Below, in pieces: positions 39,369 to 48,403 of a stretch of DNA of 64,000 bases. The notes below the pieces were generated by a model. The model searched no databases. It saw only the letters and a program-made list of their open reading frames with translations, and was not told the DNA's origin. Every line of letters begins with the position of its first letter. The stretch's first letter is position 1. This DNA is from Mixophyes australis (lineage: Eukaryota > Chordata > Amphibia > Anura > Limnodynastidae): the NCBI GenBank assembly GCA_036250195.1, contig JAVHZZ010000010.1, forward strand, positions 110,471,525 to 110,535,524, given 5' to 3'. Made by a program: the position numbers and the translations under genes.

Positions 39369-41634
39369 TACTGGCTCTTAGTGACTGGATAGGCTGCATT
39401 CTCAGTGATGTCACTGGTTCCTAGTGACTGGATAGGCTGCATTCTCAGTGATGTCACTGGCTCCTAGTGACTGGATAGGCTGCATTCTCAGTGATGTCAC
39501 TGGTTCCTAGTGACTGGATAGGCTGCACTCTCAGTGATGTCACTGGTTCCTAGTGACTGGATAGGCTGCATTCTCAGTGATGTCACTGGTTCCTAGTGAC
39601 TGTATAGGCTGCACTCTCAGTGATGTCACTGGTTCCTAGTGACTGGATAGGCTGCATTCTCAGTGATGTCACTGGCTCCTAGTGACCAGATAAGGCTGCA
39701 CTCTCAGTGATGTCACTGGCTCCTAGTGACTGGATAGGCTGCACTCTCAGTGATGTCACTGGCTCCTAGTGACTGGATAGGCTGCACTCTCAGTGATGTC
39801 ACTGGCTCCTAGTGACTGGATAAGCTGCACTCTCAGTGATGTCACTGGTTCCTAGTGACTGGATAGGCTGCATTCTCAGTGATGTCACTGGTTCCTAGTG
39901 ACTGGATAGGCTGCATTCTCAGTGATGTCACTGGTTCCTAGTGACTGGATAAGCTGCACTCTCAGTGATGTCACTGGCTCCTAGTGACTGGAAAGGCTGC
40001 ATTCTCAGTAATGTCACTGGTTCCTAGTGACTGGATAAGCTGCACTCTCAGTGATGTCACTGGCTCCTAGTGACTGGAAAGGCTGCATTCTCAGTAATGT
40101 CACTGGTACCCAGTGACTGGATAGGCTGCATTCTCAGTGATGTCACTGGTTCCTAGTGAATGGATAGGCTGCACTCTCAGTGATGTCACTGGCTCCTAGT
40201 GACTGGATAGGCTGCACTCTCAGTGATGTCACTGGCTCCTAGTGACTGGATAGGCTGCACTCTCAGTGATGTCACTGGCTCCTAGTGACTGGATAGGCTG
40301 CATTCTCAGTAATGTCACTGGTACCCAGTGACTGGATAGGCTGCATTCTCAGTGATGTCACTGGTTCCTAGTGAATGGATAGGCTGCACTCTCAGTGATG
40401 TCACTGGCTCTTAGTGACTGGATAAGCTGCACTCTCAGTGATGTCACTGGTTCCTAGTGACTGGATAGGCTGCATTCTCAGTGATGTCACTGGTTCCTAG
40501 TGACTGGATAGGCTGCATTCTCAGTGATGTCACTGGTTCCTAGTGACTGGATAAGCTGCACTCTCAGTGATGTCACTGGCTCCTAGTGACTGGAAAGGCT
40601 GCATTCTCAGTAATGTCACTGGTACCCAGTGACTGGATAGGCTGCATTCTCAGTGATGTCACTGGTTCCTAGTGAATGGATAGGCTGCACTCTCAGTGAT
40701 GTCACTGGCTCCTAGTGACTGGATAGGCTGCACTCTCAGTGATGTCACTGGTTCCTAGTGAATGGATAGGCTGCACTCTCAGTGATGTCACTGGTTCCTA
40801 GTGACTGGATAGGCTGCATTCTCAGTGATGTCACTGGTTCCTAGTGACTGGATAGGCTGCATTCTCAGTGATGTCACTGGTTCCTAGTGACTGGATAAGC
40901 TGCACTCTCAGTGATGTCACTGGCTCCTAGTGACTGGAAAGGCTGCATTCTCAGTAATGTCACTGGTACCCAGTGACTGGATAGGCTGCATTCTCAGTGA
41001 TGTCACTGGTTCCTAGTGAATGGATAGGCTGCACTCTCAGTGATGTCACTGGTTCCTAGTGACTGGATAGGCTGCACTCTCAGTGATGTCACTGGCTCCT
41101 AGTGACTGGATAGGCTGCACTCTCAGTGATGTCACTGGTTCCTAGTGACTGGATAAGCTGCACTCTCAGGGATGTCACTGGCTCCTAGTGACTGGATAGG
41201 CTGCACTCTCAGTGATGTCACTGGCTCCTAGTGACTGGATAGGCTGCATTCTCAGTGATGTCACTGGTTCCTAGTGACTGGATAGGCTGCATTCTCAGTG
41301 ATGTCACTGGTTCCTAGTGAATGGATAGGCTGCACTCTCAGTGATGTCACTGGTTCCTAGTGAATGGATAAGCTGCACTCTCAGTGATGTCACTGGCTCC
41401 TAGTGACTGGATAGGCTGCATTCTCAGTGATGTCACTGGTACCCAGTGACTGGATAGGCTGCATTCTCAGTGATGTCACTGGTTCCTAGTGAATGGATAG
41501 GCTGCATTCTCAGTGATGTCACTGGTTCCTAGTGAATGGATAGGCTGCACTCTCAGTGATGTCACTGGCTCTTAGTGACTGGATAAGCTGCACTCTCAGT
41601 GATGTCACTGGTTCCTAGTGACTGGATAGGCTGC
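39369..41634. repeat. 43-bp satellite, about 53 copies
   Basis: The unit GTCACTGGTTCCTAGTGACT then GGATAGGCTGCATTCTCAGTGAT has a period of 43 bp. Variants (GCTCC for GTTCC, GAATGG for GACTGG, ATAAGC for ATAGGC, CACTCTC for CATTCTC, GGTACCC for GGTTCCT) occur in repeated combinations. The GGTACC variant is at 40105, 40320, 40621, 40965 and 41438, and every spacing is an exact multiple of 43. Most units contain TGATGTCA, close to the cyclic-AMP element TGACGTCA. Confidence 0.97.
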
Positions 41635-41674
41635 CTTTTTCTGACAGTGCACACTGTACACTAATTCTAATTCG

Positions 41675-42052
41675 CTCATTCGGCCTCCAATACCACCTCT
41701 ATGCTGACAATGCCCAAATCTATCTCTCCTTCCGAGACCTCTCCACTTCTGTACTATCTTGTGTAACCAACTGTCTTTCTGCTATCGCCACATGGATGTC
41801 CCAACGCTACCTAAAGCTCAACATGTCCAAAAAAGAGCTTATTATCTTCCCTCCTGCCAGAGTCACCACCTGCCCTCAAATCTCCATCACTGTCAATAAG
41901 ATCATATTTGCCTCAGTCTCCCAAACCCGCTGCCTCAGTGTCACACTCTCAGTCCTGTCACCTCCACCTTCTTCAAAATGTTGCTACAATATGCACTGTG
42001 ACACCTTACAAATAGACAACAACAACAATAATAACAAAAATAATAATAATTT
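41675..42052 (+). mobile_element. Internally deleted L2-like LINE with RT remnant
   Basis: From 41679 the plus strand reads FGLQYHLYADNAQIYLSF, then ATWMSQRYLKLNMSKKELII, the palm region of a non-LTR reverse transcriptase. The usual YADD catalytic motif is YADN here, so one catalytic Asp is lost. Near 41960 the coding text stops and within about 50 bases continues with TGTGACACCTTACAAATAGA, which matches the 3' end of the LINE at 25084, and then an AAC/AAT-rich tail to 42052. A deletion has joined the polymerase domain to the 3' end. Confidence 0.8.
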
Positions 42053-42160
42053 CAACTTGAAAATTCTATTTGGCCATTTTCCGGGTGGGTGTGGTCAGCA
42101 CAGTGTCTTCCCCACTTCTCAGGGGTCTCTCGATTTGAATTCAGATGAAATGTGGATCGT
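42053..42160. other. Spacer, nothing recognised
   Basis: Short unassigned DNA between the LINE tail and the promoter-like repeat. Confidence 0.4.
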
Positions 42161-42265
42161 TTTATTCCCGAGAAGTAATGTTAAATGTGTCAACGTAAAC
42201 CAATCCCATAAAAGGTCACATTTGTGAATGAGAACTGGACTGGGCTTTAGGAGAGACATAAAACA
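42161..42265 (+). promoter_or_regulatory. CCAAT/ATAAAAGG promoter-like repeat, left copy
   Basis: Contains AATGTTAAATGTGTC, CCAAT at 42200-42204, ATAAAAGG at 42208-42215 and GAACTGGACTGGGCTTT. The same order of motifs in the same orientation is found at 48737-48850. In this copy the TATA box has lost its first T. No gene body is recognised downstream. Confidence 0.5.
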
Positions 42266-42499
42266 CACAGACACATGTTACATATTGGTCACTGATTTCC
42301 AGCAATGTTCTGATTGGTTAATGAATGATTTCATGATCATAATGAAATCTGCTTTTTCTGTACATTGTGTGATTCTGCATTCTGAGCCTTGGTTTTAATT
42401 TCACTAATTTTTGTGTAATTTCATCCTTTCGATCAAACAACAAATATGTATCAATTCGATTTTTTATTTAAGAATAAAATTGCTACAATAATAAACACT

Positions 42500-42507
42500 G
42501 TTGTTTG
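42500..42507. repeat. hAT target-site duplication, left
   Basis: GTTGTTTG, identical to 48725-48732. Eight bases is the hAT value. Confidence 0.95.
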
Positions 42508-42666
42508 TAGGGATGAGCGCACTCGGATTTATGTAATCCGAGCCCACCCGAACGTTGCGGATCCGAGTCGGATCCGAGACAGATCCGGGTATTGGCGCCA
42601 AATTCAAAAGTGAAACTGAGGCTCTGACTCATAATCCCGTTGTCGGATCTCGCGATACTCGGATCC

Positions 42667-42696
42667 TATAAATTCCCCGCTAGTCGCCGCCATCTT
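42667..42696 (+). promoter_or_regulatory. hAT internal promoter: TATA box and YY1-type motif
   Basis: TATAAA at 42667-42672 is followed 13 bases later by GCCGCCATCTT (42686-42696), the complement of the YY1 consensus AAGATGGCGGC. YY1 at a transcription start is known from mammalian L1 and from many housekeeping genes. The TATA box suggests a start near 42697, which would give a leader of about 0.7-0.8 kb before the transposase frame. Inferred from motifs only. Confidence 0.55.
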
Positions 42697-42769
42697 CACT
42701 CGGGCATTGATCAGGGTAGAGGGAGGGTGTGTTAGGTGGTCCTCTGTGCTGTTTAGTTCTGTGCTGTTT

Positions 42770-43405
42770 AGTGCTGTGCTGTGCTGTGCTGTGCTGTGTT
42801 CTGCAGTATCAGTCCAGTGGTGCTGTGTGCTGTGCTCTGTCCTTCTGAGGTCAGTGGTGCTGCTGGGTCCTGTGCTGTGTCCTGTTCAGTCCAGTGGTGC
42901 TGTGTCCTGTGCTCTGTGCTTCTAAGGGCATAGTTATTTCCCCAATATTCCCCTGTGTTTAAAAAAATAAAAAAAAGTTTTTTTTAAAAATACCAAAAAC
43001 TACTTTAATTTTTTTTAATTACCACAAAATTTGCACAACCAATCCTGCAGTATAAGCCCATTGGTACTGCAATATTACCAAGTTCACACATTCAGCAGTA
43101 AAAGTCCAGTGGTGCTGTGTCCTGTGCTCTGTCCTGCTGAGTTCCGTAGTGCTGCTGGGTCCTGTGCCGTGTCCTGTTCAGTCCAGTGGTGCTGTGTCCT
43201 GTGCTCTGTGCTTCTAAGGGCATAGTTATTTCCCCACTATTCCCAAGTTTTTTAAAAATAAAAAAAAAGTAAAAAAAAATAAAAAATTAAAAAAAAAAAA
43301 AAAATATAATAATTATAACTAAATTTGCAAAACCAATCCAGCAGTATAAGTCCATTGGTACTGCAATATTACCAAGTTCACACATTCTGCAGTATCTTGT
43401 GCTAC
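42770..43405. repeat. Tandem duplication in the hAT leader
   Basis: Two copies of a block of about 300 bp. Both contain GTGCTGTGTCCTGTGCTCTG, TCTAAGGGCATAGTTATTTC, an A/T-rich low-complexity stretch and CATTGGTACTGCAATATTAC followed by CAAGTTCACACATTC. Pentanucleotide CTGTG repeats start the first copy. The A/T-rich spacer differs between the copies. Confidence 0.85.
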
Positions 43406-43410
43406 ATATA

Positions 43411-43506
43411 ATGGAGACCAAAAATTTGGAGGATAAAGTAGGGAAAGATCAAGACCCACTTCCTCCTAATGCTGAAGCTGCTGCCACTAGTCATGACAGA
43501 CGATGA
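43411..43506 (+). other. Upstream frame, probable original transposase start
   Basis: An ATG at 43411 opens 31 codons reading METKNLEDKVGKDQDPLPP, NAEAAATSHDRR and then TGA. The sequence is acidic and reads like real protein. It overlaps the start of the large frame (43469) in a different phase. The simplest reading is that the true N-terminus begins here and that a small insertion or deletion near 43495-43503 has shifted the frame. Alternatively it is an upstream ORF that lowers translation. Confidence 0.6.
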
Positions 43507-46405
43507 AATGCCATCAACGTCGTCTTCCAAGCCCGATGCCCAATCTCGTAGTACCGGGCATGTAAAATCCAAAAAGCCCAAGTTAAGAAAAAGTAGCAAA
43601 AAGAGAAACTTAAAATCATCTGAGGAGAAACGTAAAGTTGCCAATATGCCATTTACGACACGGAGTGGCAAGGAACGGCTTAGGCCCTGGCCCGTGTTCA
43701 TGACTAGTGGTTCAGCTTCACCCACGGATCTTAGCCCTCCTCCTCCTCCCCCCCCCTACAAAAAATTGAAGAGAGTTATGCTGTCAGCAACAAAACAGCA
43801 AACAACTCTGCCTTCTAAAGAGAAATTATCACAAATCCCCAAGGCGAGTCCAAGGGTGTTGGTGGTTGTCAAGCCTGACCTTCCCATCACTGTACGGGAA
43901 GAGGTGGCTCGGGAGGAGGCTATTGATGATGTAGCTGGCGCTGTGGAGGAACTTGATGATGAGGATGGTGATGTGGTTATTGTAAATGAGGCACCAGGGG
44001 GGGAAACAGCTGATGTCCATGGGATGAAAAAGCCCATCGTCATGCCTGGTCAGAAGACCAAAAAATGCACCTCTTCGGTCTGGAGTTATTTTTATCCAAA
44101 TCCAGACAACCAATGTATGGCCATATGTAGCTTATGTAAAGCTCAAATAAGCAGGGGTAAGGATCTTGCCCACCTAGGAACATCCTCCCTTATACGTCAC
44201 CTGAATAACCTTCATAGTTCAGTGGTTAGTTCAGGAACTGGGGCTAGGACCCTCATCGGTACAGGGACACCTAAATCCCGTGGTCCAGTTGGATACACAC
44301 CAGCAACACCCTCCTCGTCAACTTCCTCCACAATCTCCATCAGATTCAGTCCTGCAGCCCAAGTCAGCAGCCAGACTGAGTCCTCCTCAATACGGGATTC
44401 ATCCGAGGAATCCTGCAGCGGTACGCCTACTACTGCCACTGCTGCTGTTGCTGCTGTTAGTCGGTCATCTTCCCAGAGGGGAAGTCGTAAGACCGCTAAG
44501 TCTTTCACAAAACAATTGACCGTTCAACAGTCGTTTGCCATGACCACAAAATACGATAGTAGTCACCCTATTGCAAAGCGTATAACTGCGGCTGTAACTG
44601 CAATGTTGGTGTTAGACGTGCGCCCGGTGTCCGCCATCAGTGGAGTGGGATTTAGAGGGTTGATGGAGGTATTGTGTCCCCGGTACCAAATCCCCTCGAG
44701 ATTCCACTTCACTAGGCAGGCGATACCAAAAATGTACAGAGAAGTACGATCAAGTGTCCTCAGTGCTCTTAAAAATGCGGTTGTACCCACTGTCCACTTA
44801 ACCACGGACATGTGGACAAGTGGTTCTGGGCAAACGAAGGACTATATGACTGTGACAGCCCACTGGGTAGATGCATCCCCTTCCGCAGCAACAGCAACAG
44901 CTGCATCAGTAGCAGCATCTACAAAATGGCTGCTCATGCAAAGGCAGGCAACATTGTGCATTACAGGCTTTAATAAGAGGCACAACGCTGACAACATATT
45001 AGAGAAAATGAGGGAAATTATCTCCCAGTGGCTTACCCCACTTAGACTCTCATGGGGATTTGTGGTGTCAGACAATGCCAGTAACATTGTGCGGGCATTA
45101 AATATGGGCAATTTCCAGCACGTCCCATGTTTTGCCCACACCATTAATTTGGTGGTGCAGCATTACCTCAAGAGTGACAGGGGTGTGCAGGAGATGCTTG
45201 CGGTGGCGCGCAAAATTGCTGGACACTTTCGGCATTCAGCCAGTGCCTACCGCAGACTAGAGGCACATCAAAAAAGCATGAACCTGCCCTGCCATCACCT
45301 CAAACAAGAGGTTGTGATGCGCTGGAACTCCACCCTCTATATGCTGCAGAGGATGGAGGAGCAGCAAAAGGCCATTCAGGCCTACACAGCCACCTACGAC
45401 ATAGGCAAAGGAGTGGGGATGCGCCTCAGTCAAGCGCAGTGGAGACTGATTTCCGTGTTGTGCAAGGTTCTGCAGCCATTTGAACTTGCCACACGAGAAG
45501 TCAGTTCCGACACTGCCAGCTTGAGTCAGGTCATTCCCCTGATCAGGCTGTTGCAGAAGCAGCTGGAGAAAGTGAGGGAGGAGCTGGTAAGCCATTGCGA
45601 TTACACCAAGCATGTAGCTCTTGTGGATGTAGCCCTTCGTACGCTTTGCCAGGATCCGAGGGTGGTCACTCTTTTAAAGTCAGAGGAATACATTCTGGCC
45701 ACCGTGCTCGATCCTCGGTTTAAAGCGTATGTTGTGTCTCTGTTTCCGGCGGACACAAGTCTACAGCGGTGCAAAGACCTGCTGGTCAGGAGATTGTCCT
45801 CTGAAGAGGACCGTGACATGCCAACAGCTCCACCCTCATTTTCTTCCACATCTATGGCTGCGAGGAAAAAGCTCAGTTTTCCCAAAAGAGGCGCTGGCGG
45901 GGATGCTGATAACATCTGGTCCGGACTGAAGGACCTGCCAACCATTGCAGACATGTCTACTGTCGCTGCATTGGATGCTGTCACAATAGAAAAAATTGTG
46001 GATGATTACTTTGCTGACACCATCCAAGTAGACATGTCAGACAGTCCATATTGTTACTGGCAGGAAAAAAAGGCAGTTTGGAAGCCCCTGTACAAACTGG
46101 CTCTATTTTACCTGAGTTGTCCCCCCTCCAGTGTGTACTCGGAAAGAGTTTTTAGTGCAGCGGGGAACCTGGTCAGTGAGCGGCGAAGGAGGTTGCTTCC
46201 TCATAACGTTGAAAAAATGATGTTTATAAAAATGAATAATCAATTCCTCAATGAAGTACAGCACTGCCCTCCAGATAGTACAGAGGGACCTGTGGTTGTG
46301 GAGTCCAGCGGGGACGAATTGATAATGTGTGATGAGGAGGAAGTACACACTGTAGGGGGAGAGGAATCAGAGGTTGAGGATGAGGACGACATCTTGCCTC
46401 AGTAG
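43469..46405 (+). CDS. hAT-superfamily transposase, 978 aa
   Basis: Nuclear DNA transposase that would bind the element ends, cut them with hairpin formation on the flanking DNA and insert the element with an 8-bp duplication. Visible domains in order: a basic N-terminal tail (residues 30-60); a BED zinc finger with W205, C220, C223, H244 and H249; a Ser/Thr-rich linker (255-345); an RNase H-like core with D447 (HLTTDMW), D535 (VVSDNASN) and the C554/H557 motif (CFAHTINLV); RWNSTLYML (618-626); YILATVLDPRFKAY (741-754); and the C-terminal hAT dimerisation region (about 858-922) with PPSSVYSERVFSAAGNLVSE, where E892 is the probable third catalytic acid. It ends in an acidic tail. There is no in-frame stop and it is a single exon. 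The start at 43469 is the first ATG of the open frame; M9 (43493) is an alternative, and a frameshift probably removed the original start at 43411. The BED finger and SERVFSAAG suggest the Ac/ZBED branch. It is not a domesticated gene, because it lies inside intact ends. Confidence 0.95.
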   Translation: MLKLLPLVMTDDEMPSTSSSKPDAQSRSTGHVKSKKPKLRKSSKKRNLKSSEEKRKVANMPFTTRSGKERLRPWPVFMTSGSASPTDLSPPPPPPPYKKLKRVMLSATKQQTTLPSKEKLSQIPKASPRVLVVVKPDLPITVREEVAREEAIDDVAGAVEELDDEDGDVVIVNEAPGGETADVHGMKKPIVMPGQKTKKCTSSVWSYFYPNPDNQCMAICSLCKAQISRGKDLAHLGTSSLIRHLNNLHSSVVSSGTGARTLIGTGTPKSRGPVGYTPATPSSSTSSTISIRFSPAAQVSSQTESSSIRDSSEESCSGTPTTATAAVAAVSRSSSQRGSRKTAKSFTKQLTVQQSFAMTTKYDSSHPIAKRITAAVTAMLVLDVRPVSAISGVGFRGLMEVLCPRYQIPSRFHFTRQAIPKMYREVRSSVLSALKNAVVPTVHLTTDMWTSGSGQTKDYMTVTAHWVDASPSAATATAASVAASTKWLLMQRQATLCITGFNKRHNADNILEKMREIISQWLTPLRLSWGFVVSDNASNIVRALNMGNFQHVPCFAHTINLVVQHYLKSDRGVQEMLAVARKIAGHFRHSASAYRRLEAHQKSMNLPCHHLKQEVVMRWNSTLYMLQRMEEQQKAIQAYTATYDIGKGVGMRLSQAQWRLISVLCKVLQPFELATREVSSDTASLSQVIPLIRLLQKQLEKVREELVSHCDYTKHVALVDVALRTLCQDPRVVTLLKSEEYILATVLDPRFKAYVVSLFPADTSLQRCKDLLVRRLSSEEDRDMPTAPPSFSSTSMAARKKLSFPKRGAGGDADNIWSGLKDLPTIADMSTVAALDAVTIEKIVDDYFADTIQVDMSDSPYCYWQEKKAVWKPLYKLALFYLSCPPSSVYSERVFSAAGNLVSERRRRLLPHNVEKMMFIKMNNQFLNEVQHCPPDSTEGPVVVESSGDELIMCDEEEVHTVGGEESEVEDEDDILPQ

Positions 46406-46460
46406 AGCCTGTTTAGTCTGTACAGGGAGAGATGAATAGCTTTTTTGATGTGGGGGCCCA

Positions 46461-46524
46461 AACAAACCAATCATTTCAGCCAAAGTTGTTTGGTAGGCCC
46501 TGTCGCTGAAATGATTGGTTTGTT
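46461..46524 (+). promoter_or_regulatory. Perfect 20-bp hairpin after the transposase stop
   Basis: AACAAACCAATCATTTCAGC (46461-46480) and its exact complement (46505-46524) enclose a 24-base loop. It begins 56 bases after the stop codon, in the 3' untranslated region. It could affect RNA stability or processing, or be the trace of a small inverted duplication. No function is shown. Confidence 0.75.
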
Positions 46525-46795
46525 AAAGTGTGCATGTCCTATTTCAACAACATAAGGGTGGGTGTGAGGGCCCAAGGACAATTCCATCTTGGACCTTTTT
46601 TTTTGGCATTATATGACCAATCAACAGTCGTTTGCCATGTTCAAAAAGTAAAACCAAATTTAAAAAAATACAAGAAATTAAACCAAAAGTAAAATGCCGT
46701 GTCATAATTTAAAACAAGAGGTATTGACGTGCTCTAAAACTACTGTATTGTTGTTTATATTTTATAAACACTACACTTGAAAGCTTGAGTCTTTC

Positions 46796-46801
46796 AATAA
46801 A
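46796..46801 (+). terminator. Poly(A) signal of the transposase transcript
   Basis: AATAAA about 390 bases after the stop codon, in AT-rich DNA. It is the first good signal downstream of the gene. Confidence 0.6.
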
Positions 46802-46924
46802 AAAGTAACTGTCCATTGCACGACTATGTGCAACAGGGACATTTTTTTGGGTTTACAAAGTCAAACAATAACACTTTGACCCTGTCTGTCTGGGATCTCA
46901 ATGACGAATTGTCTGTACCATGTT

Positions 46925-47100
46925 TGGAGGAGGTATTGTGGCCCCGGTATCAAATTGGGTACCGGGGCCACCCCACTATGCAGTCCAGATACTTGTTTGG
47001 TGGAATTCAGACACGTGGAGGGTTTTTTAATTATATTGTGGCCTCGGTACCAAATTGTGTACCGGGGCCACCACACTACGCAGTCAAGATAGATAGATGC
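46925..47100. repeat. Two long ancestral units of the 3' array
   Basis: Two units of roughly 105-110 bp contain ATTGTGGCC, CGGTA, CAAATTG, GTACCGGGGCCACC and then CAGTCCAGATAC or CAGTCAAGATAG. Each holds a small palindrome around GGTAC. Compared with the 77-bp units that follow, they carry an extra block around GGTACCAAATTGTGTACC. They look like the parent form of the array. Confidence 0.75.
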
Positions 47101-47330
47101 GTATTGCGTATCATAGATAAAGTACATTCAGTGGTGTGGGGCAAATTGAAAAATATTCAAAATGCACTGACATTATCAAAAACAAGAGGTTGTCACACGC
47201 TAAAACTCCAACATGTATATGATGGAGAGGATGGAGGAGCAGCCGTATGTGTAGTGTAATGCAGATCTGTTGAAGGTTTTTTATATATTTTATTGTGGTG
47301 CCCAGTGCCCACTCCTCTACGCAGTCCAGG

Positions 47331-48403
47331 TACAATTATTGGTGCGAATCATAAAAGTTCAGGGTTTTTAAGATATTGTGGTGACCCACTCCTCTATGCA
47401 GTCCAGGTACAATTATTGGTGCGAATCATAAAAGTTCAGGGTTTTTAAGATATTGTGGTGACCCACTCCTCTACGCAGTCCAGGTACAATTATTGGTGCG
47501 AATCATAAAAGTTCAGGGTTTTTAAGATATTGTGGTGACCCACTCCTCTACGCAGTCCAGGTACAATTATTGGTGCGAATCATAAAAGTTCAGGGTTTTT
47601 AAGATATTGTGGTGACCCACTCCTCTACGCAGTGCAGGTACAATTATTGGTGCGAATCATAAAAGTTCAGGGTTTTTAAGATATTGTGGTGACCCACTCC
47701 TCTACGCAGTCCAGGTACAATTATTGGTGCGAATCATAAAAGTTCAGGGTTTTTAATATATTGTGGTGACCCACTCCTCTACGCAGTCCAGGTACAATTA
47801 TTGGTGCGAATCATAAAAGTTCAGGGTTTTTAAGATATTGTGGTGACCCACTCCTCTACGCAGTCCAGGTACAATTATTGGTGCGAATCATAAAAGTTCA
47901 GGGTTTTTAAGATATTGTGGTGACCCACTCCTCTACGCAGTCCAGGTACAATTATTGGTGCGAATCATAAAAGTTCAGGGTTTTTAAGATATTGTGGTGA
48001 CCCACTCCTCTACGCAGTCCAGGTACAATTATTGGTGCGAATCATAAAAGTTCAGGGTTTTTAATATATTGTGGTGACCCACTCCTCTACGCAGTCCAGG
48101 TACAATTATTGGTGCGAATCATAAAAGTTCAGGGTTTTTAATATATTGTGGTGACCCACTCCTCTACGCAGTCCAGGTACAATTATTGGTGCGAATCATA
48201 AAAGTTCAGGGTTTTTAAGATATTGTGGTGACCCACTCCTCTACGCAGTCCAGGTACAATTATTGGTGCGAATCATAAAAGTTCAGGGTTTTTAAGATAT
48301 TGTGGTGACCCACTCCTCTACGCAGTCCAGGTACATTTATTGGTGCGAATCATAAAAGTTCAGGGTTTTTAATATATATTGTGGTGACCCACTCCTCTAC
48401 GCA
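47331..48403. repeat. 77-bp tandem array, 14 copies, inside the hAT
   Basis: The unit is GCAGTCCAGGTACAATTATT, GGTGCGAATCATAAAAGTTC, AGGGTTTTTAAGATATTGTG, GTGACCCACTCCTCTAC. Fourteen copies are almost identical; differences are mainly AAGATA against AATATA and single substitutions. The array lies between the transposase relics and the right end. Homogeneity suggests recent expansion or gene conversion. Confidence 0.96.

Larger units (their letters stand above)
46615..47255 (+). pseudogene. Scrambled relics of a second transposase copy
   Basis: Four segments downstream of the gene repeat pieces of its coding sequence. 46615-46639 (TCAACAGTCGTTTGCCATG) matches 44518-44541. About 46693-46745 (AAAACAAGAGGTATTGACG) and 47180-47242 (AAACAAGAGGTTGT and AGGATGGAGGAGCAGC) both match about 45285-45365. 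About 46905-46950 (GAGGTATTGTGGCCCCGGTA) matches 44666-44690. The order is not collinear, and stops and deletions are frequent, so this is not translatable. It suggests that the element arose from a tandem or recombined arrangement of two transposase copies, one of which decayed. Confidence 0.8.

Noticed and set aside
39369..41634. Possible CRISPR-like array
   Set aside because: The repeats are directly adjacent without unique spacers, and the DNA is eukaryotic.
43469..46405. Domesticated host gene of the ZBED type
   Set aside because: The gene lies within intact transposon ends and a perfect target duplication, as a single exon with transposase motifs in place. This fits a mobile element.
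46901..47335. Frames in the hAT 3' region
   Set aside because: They pass through scrambled transposase relics and long repeat units, and have no continuous similarity to the enzyme.
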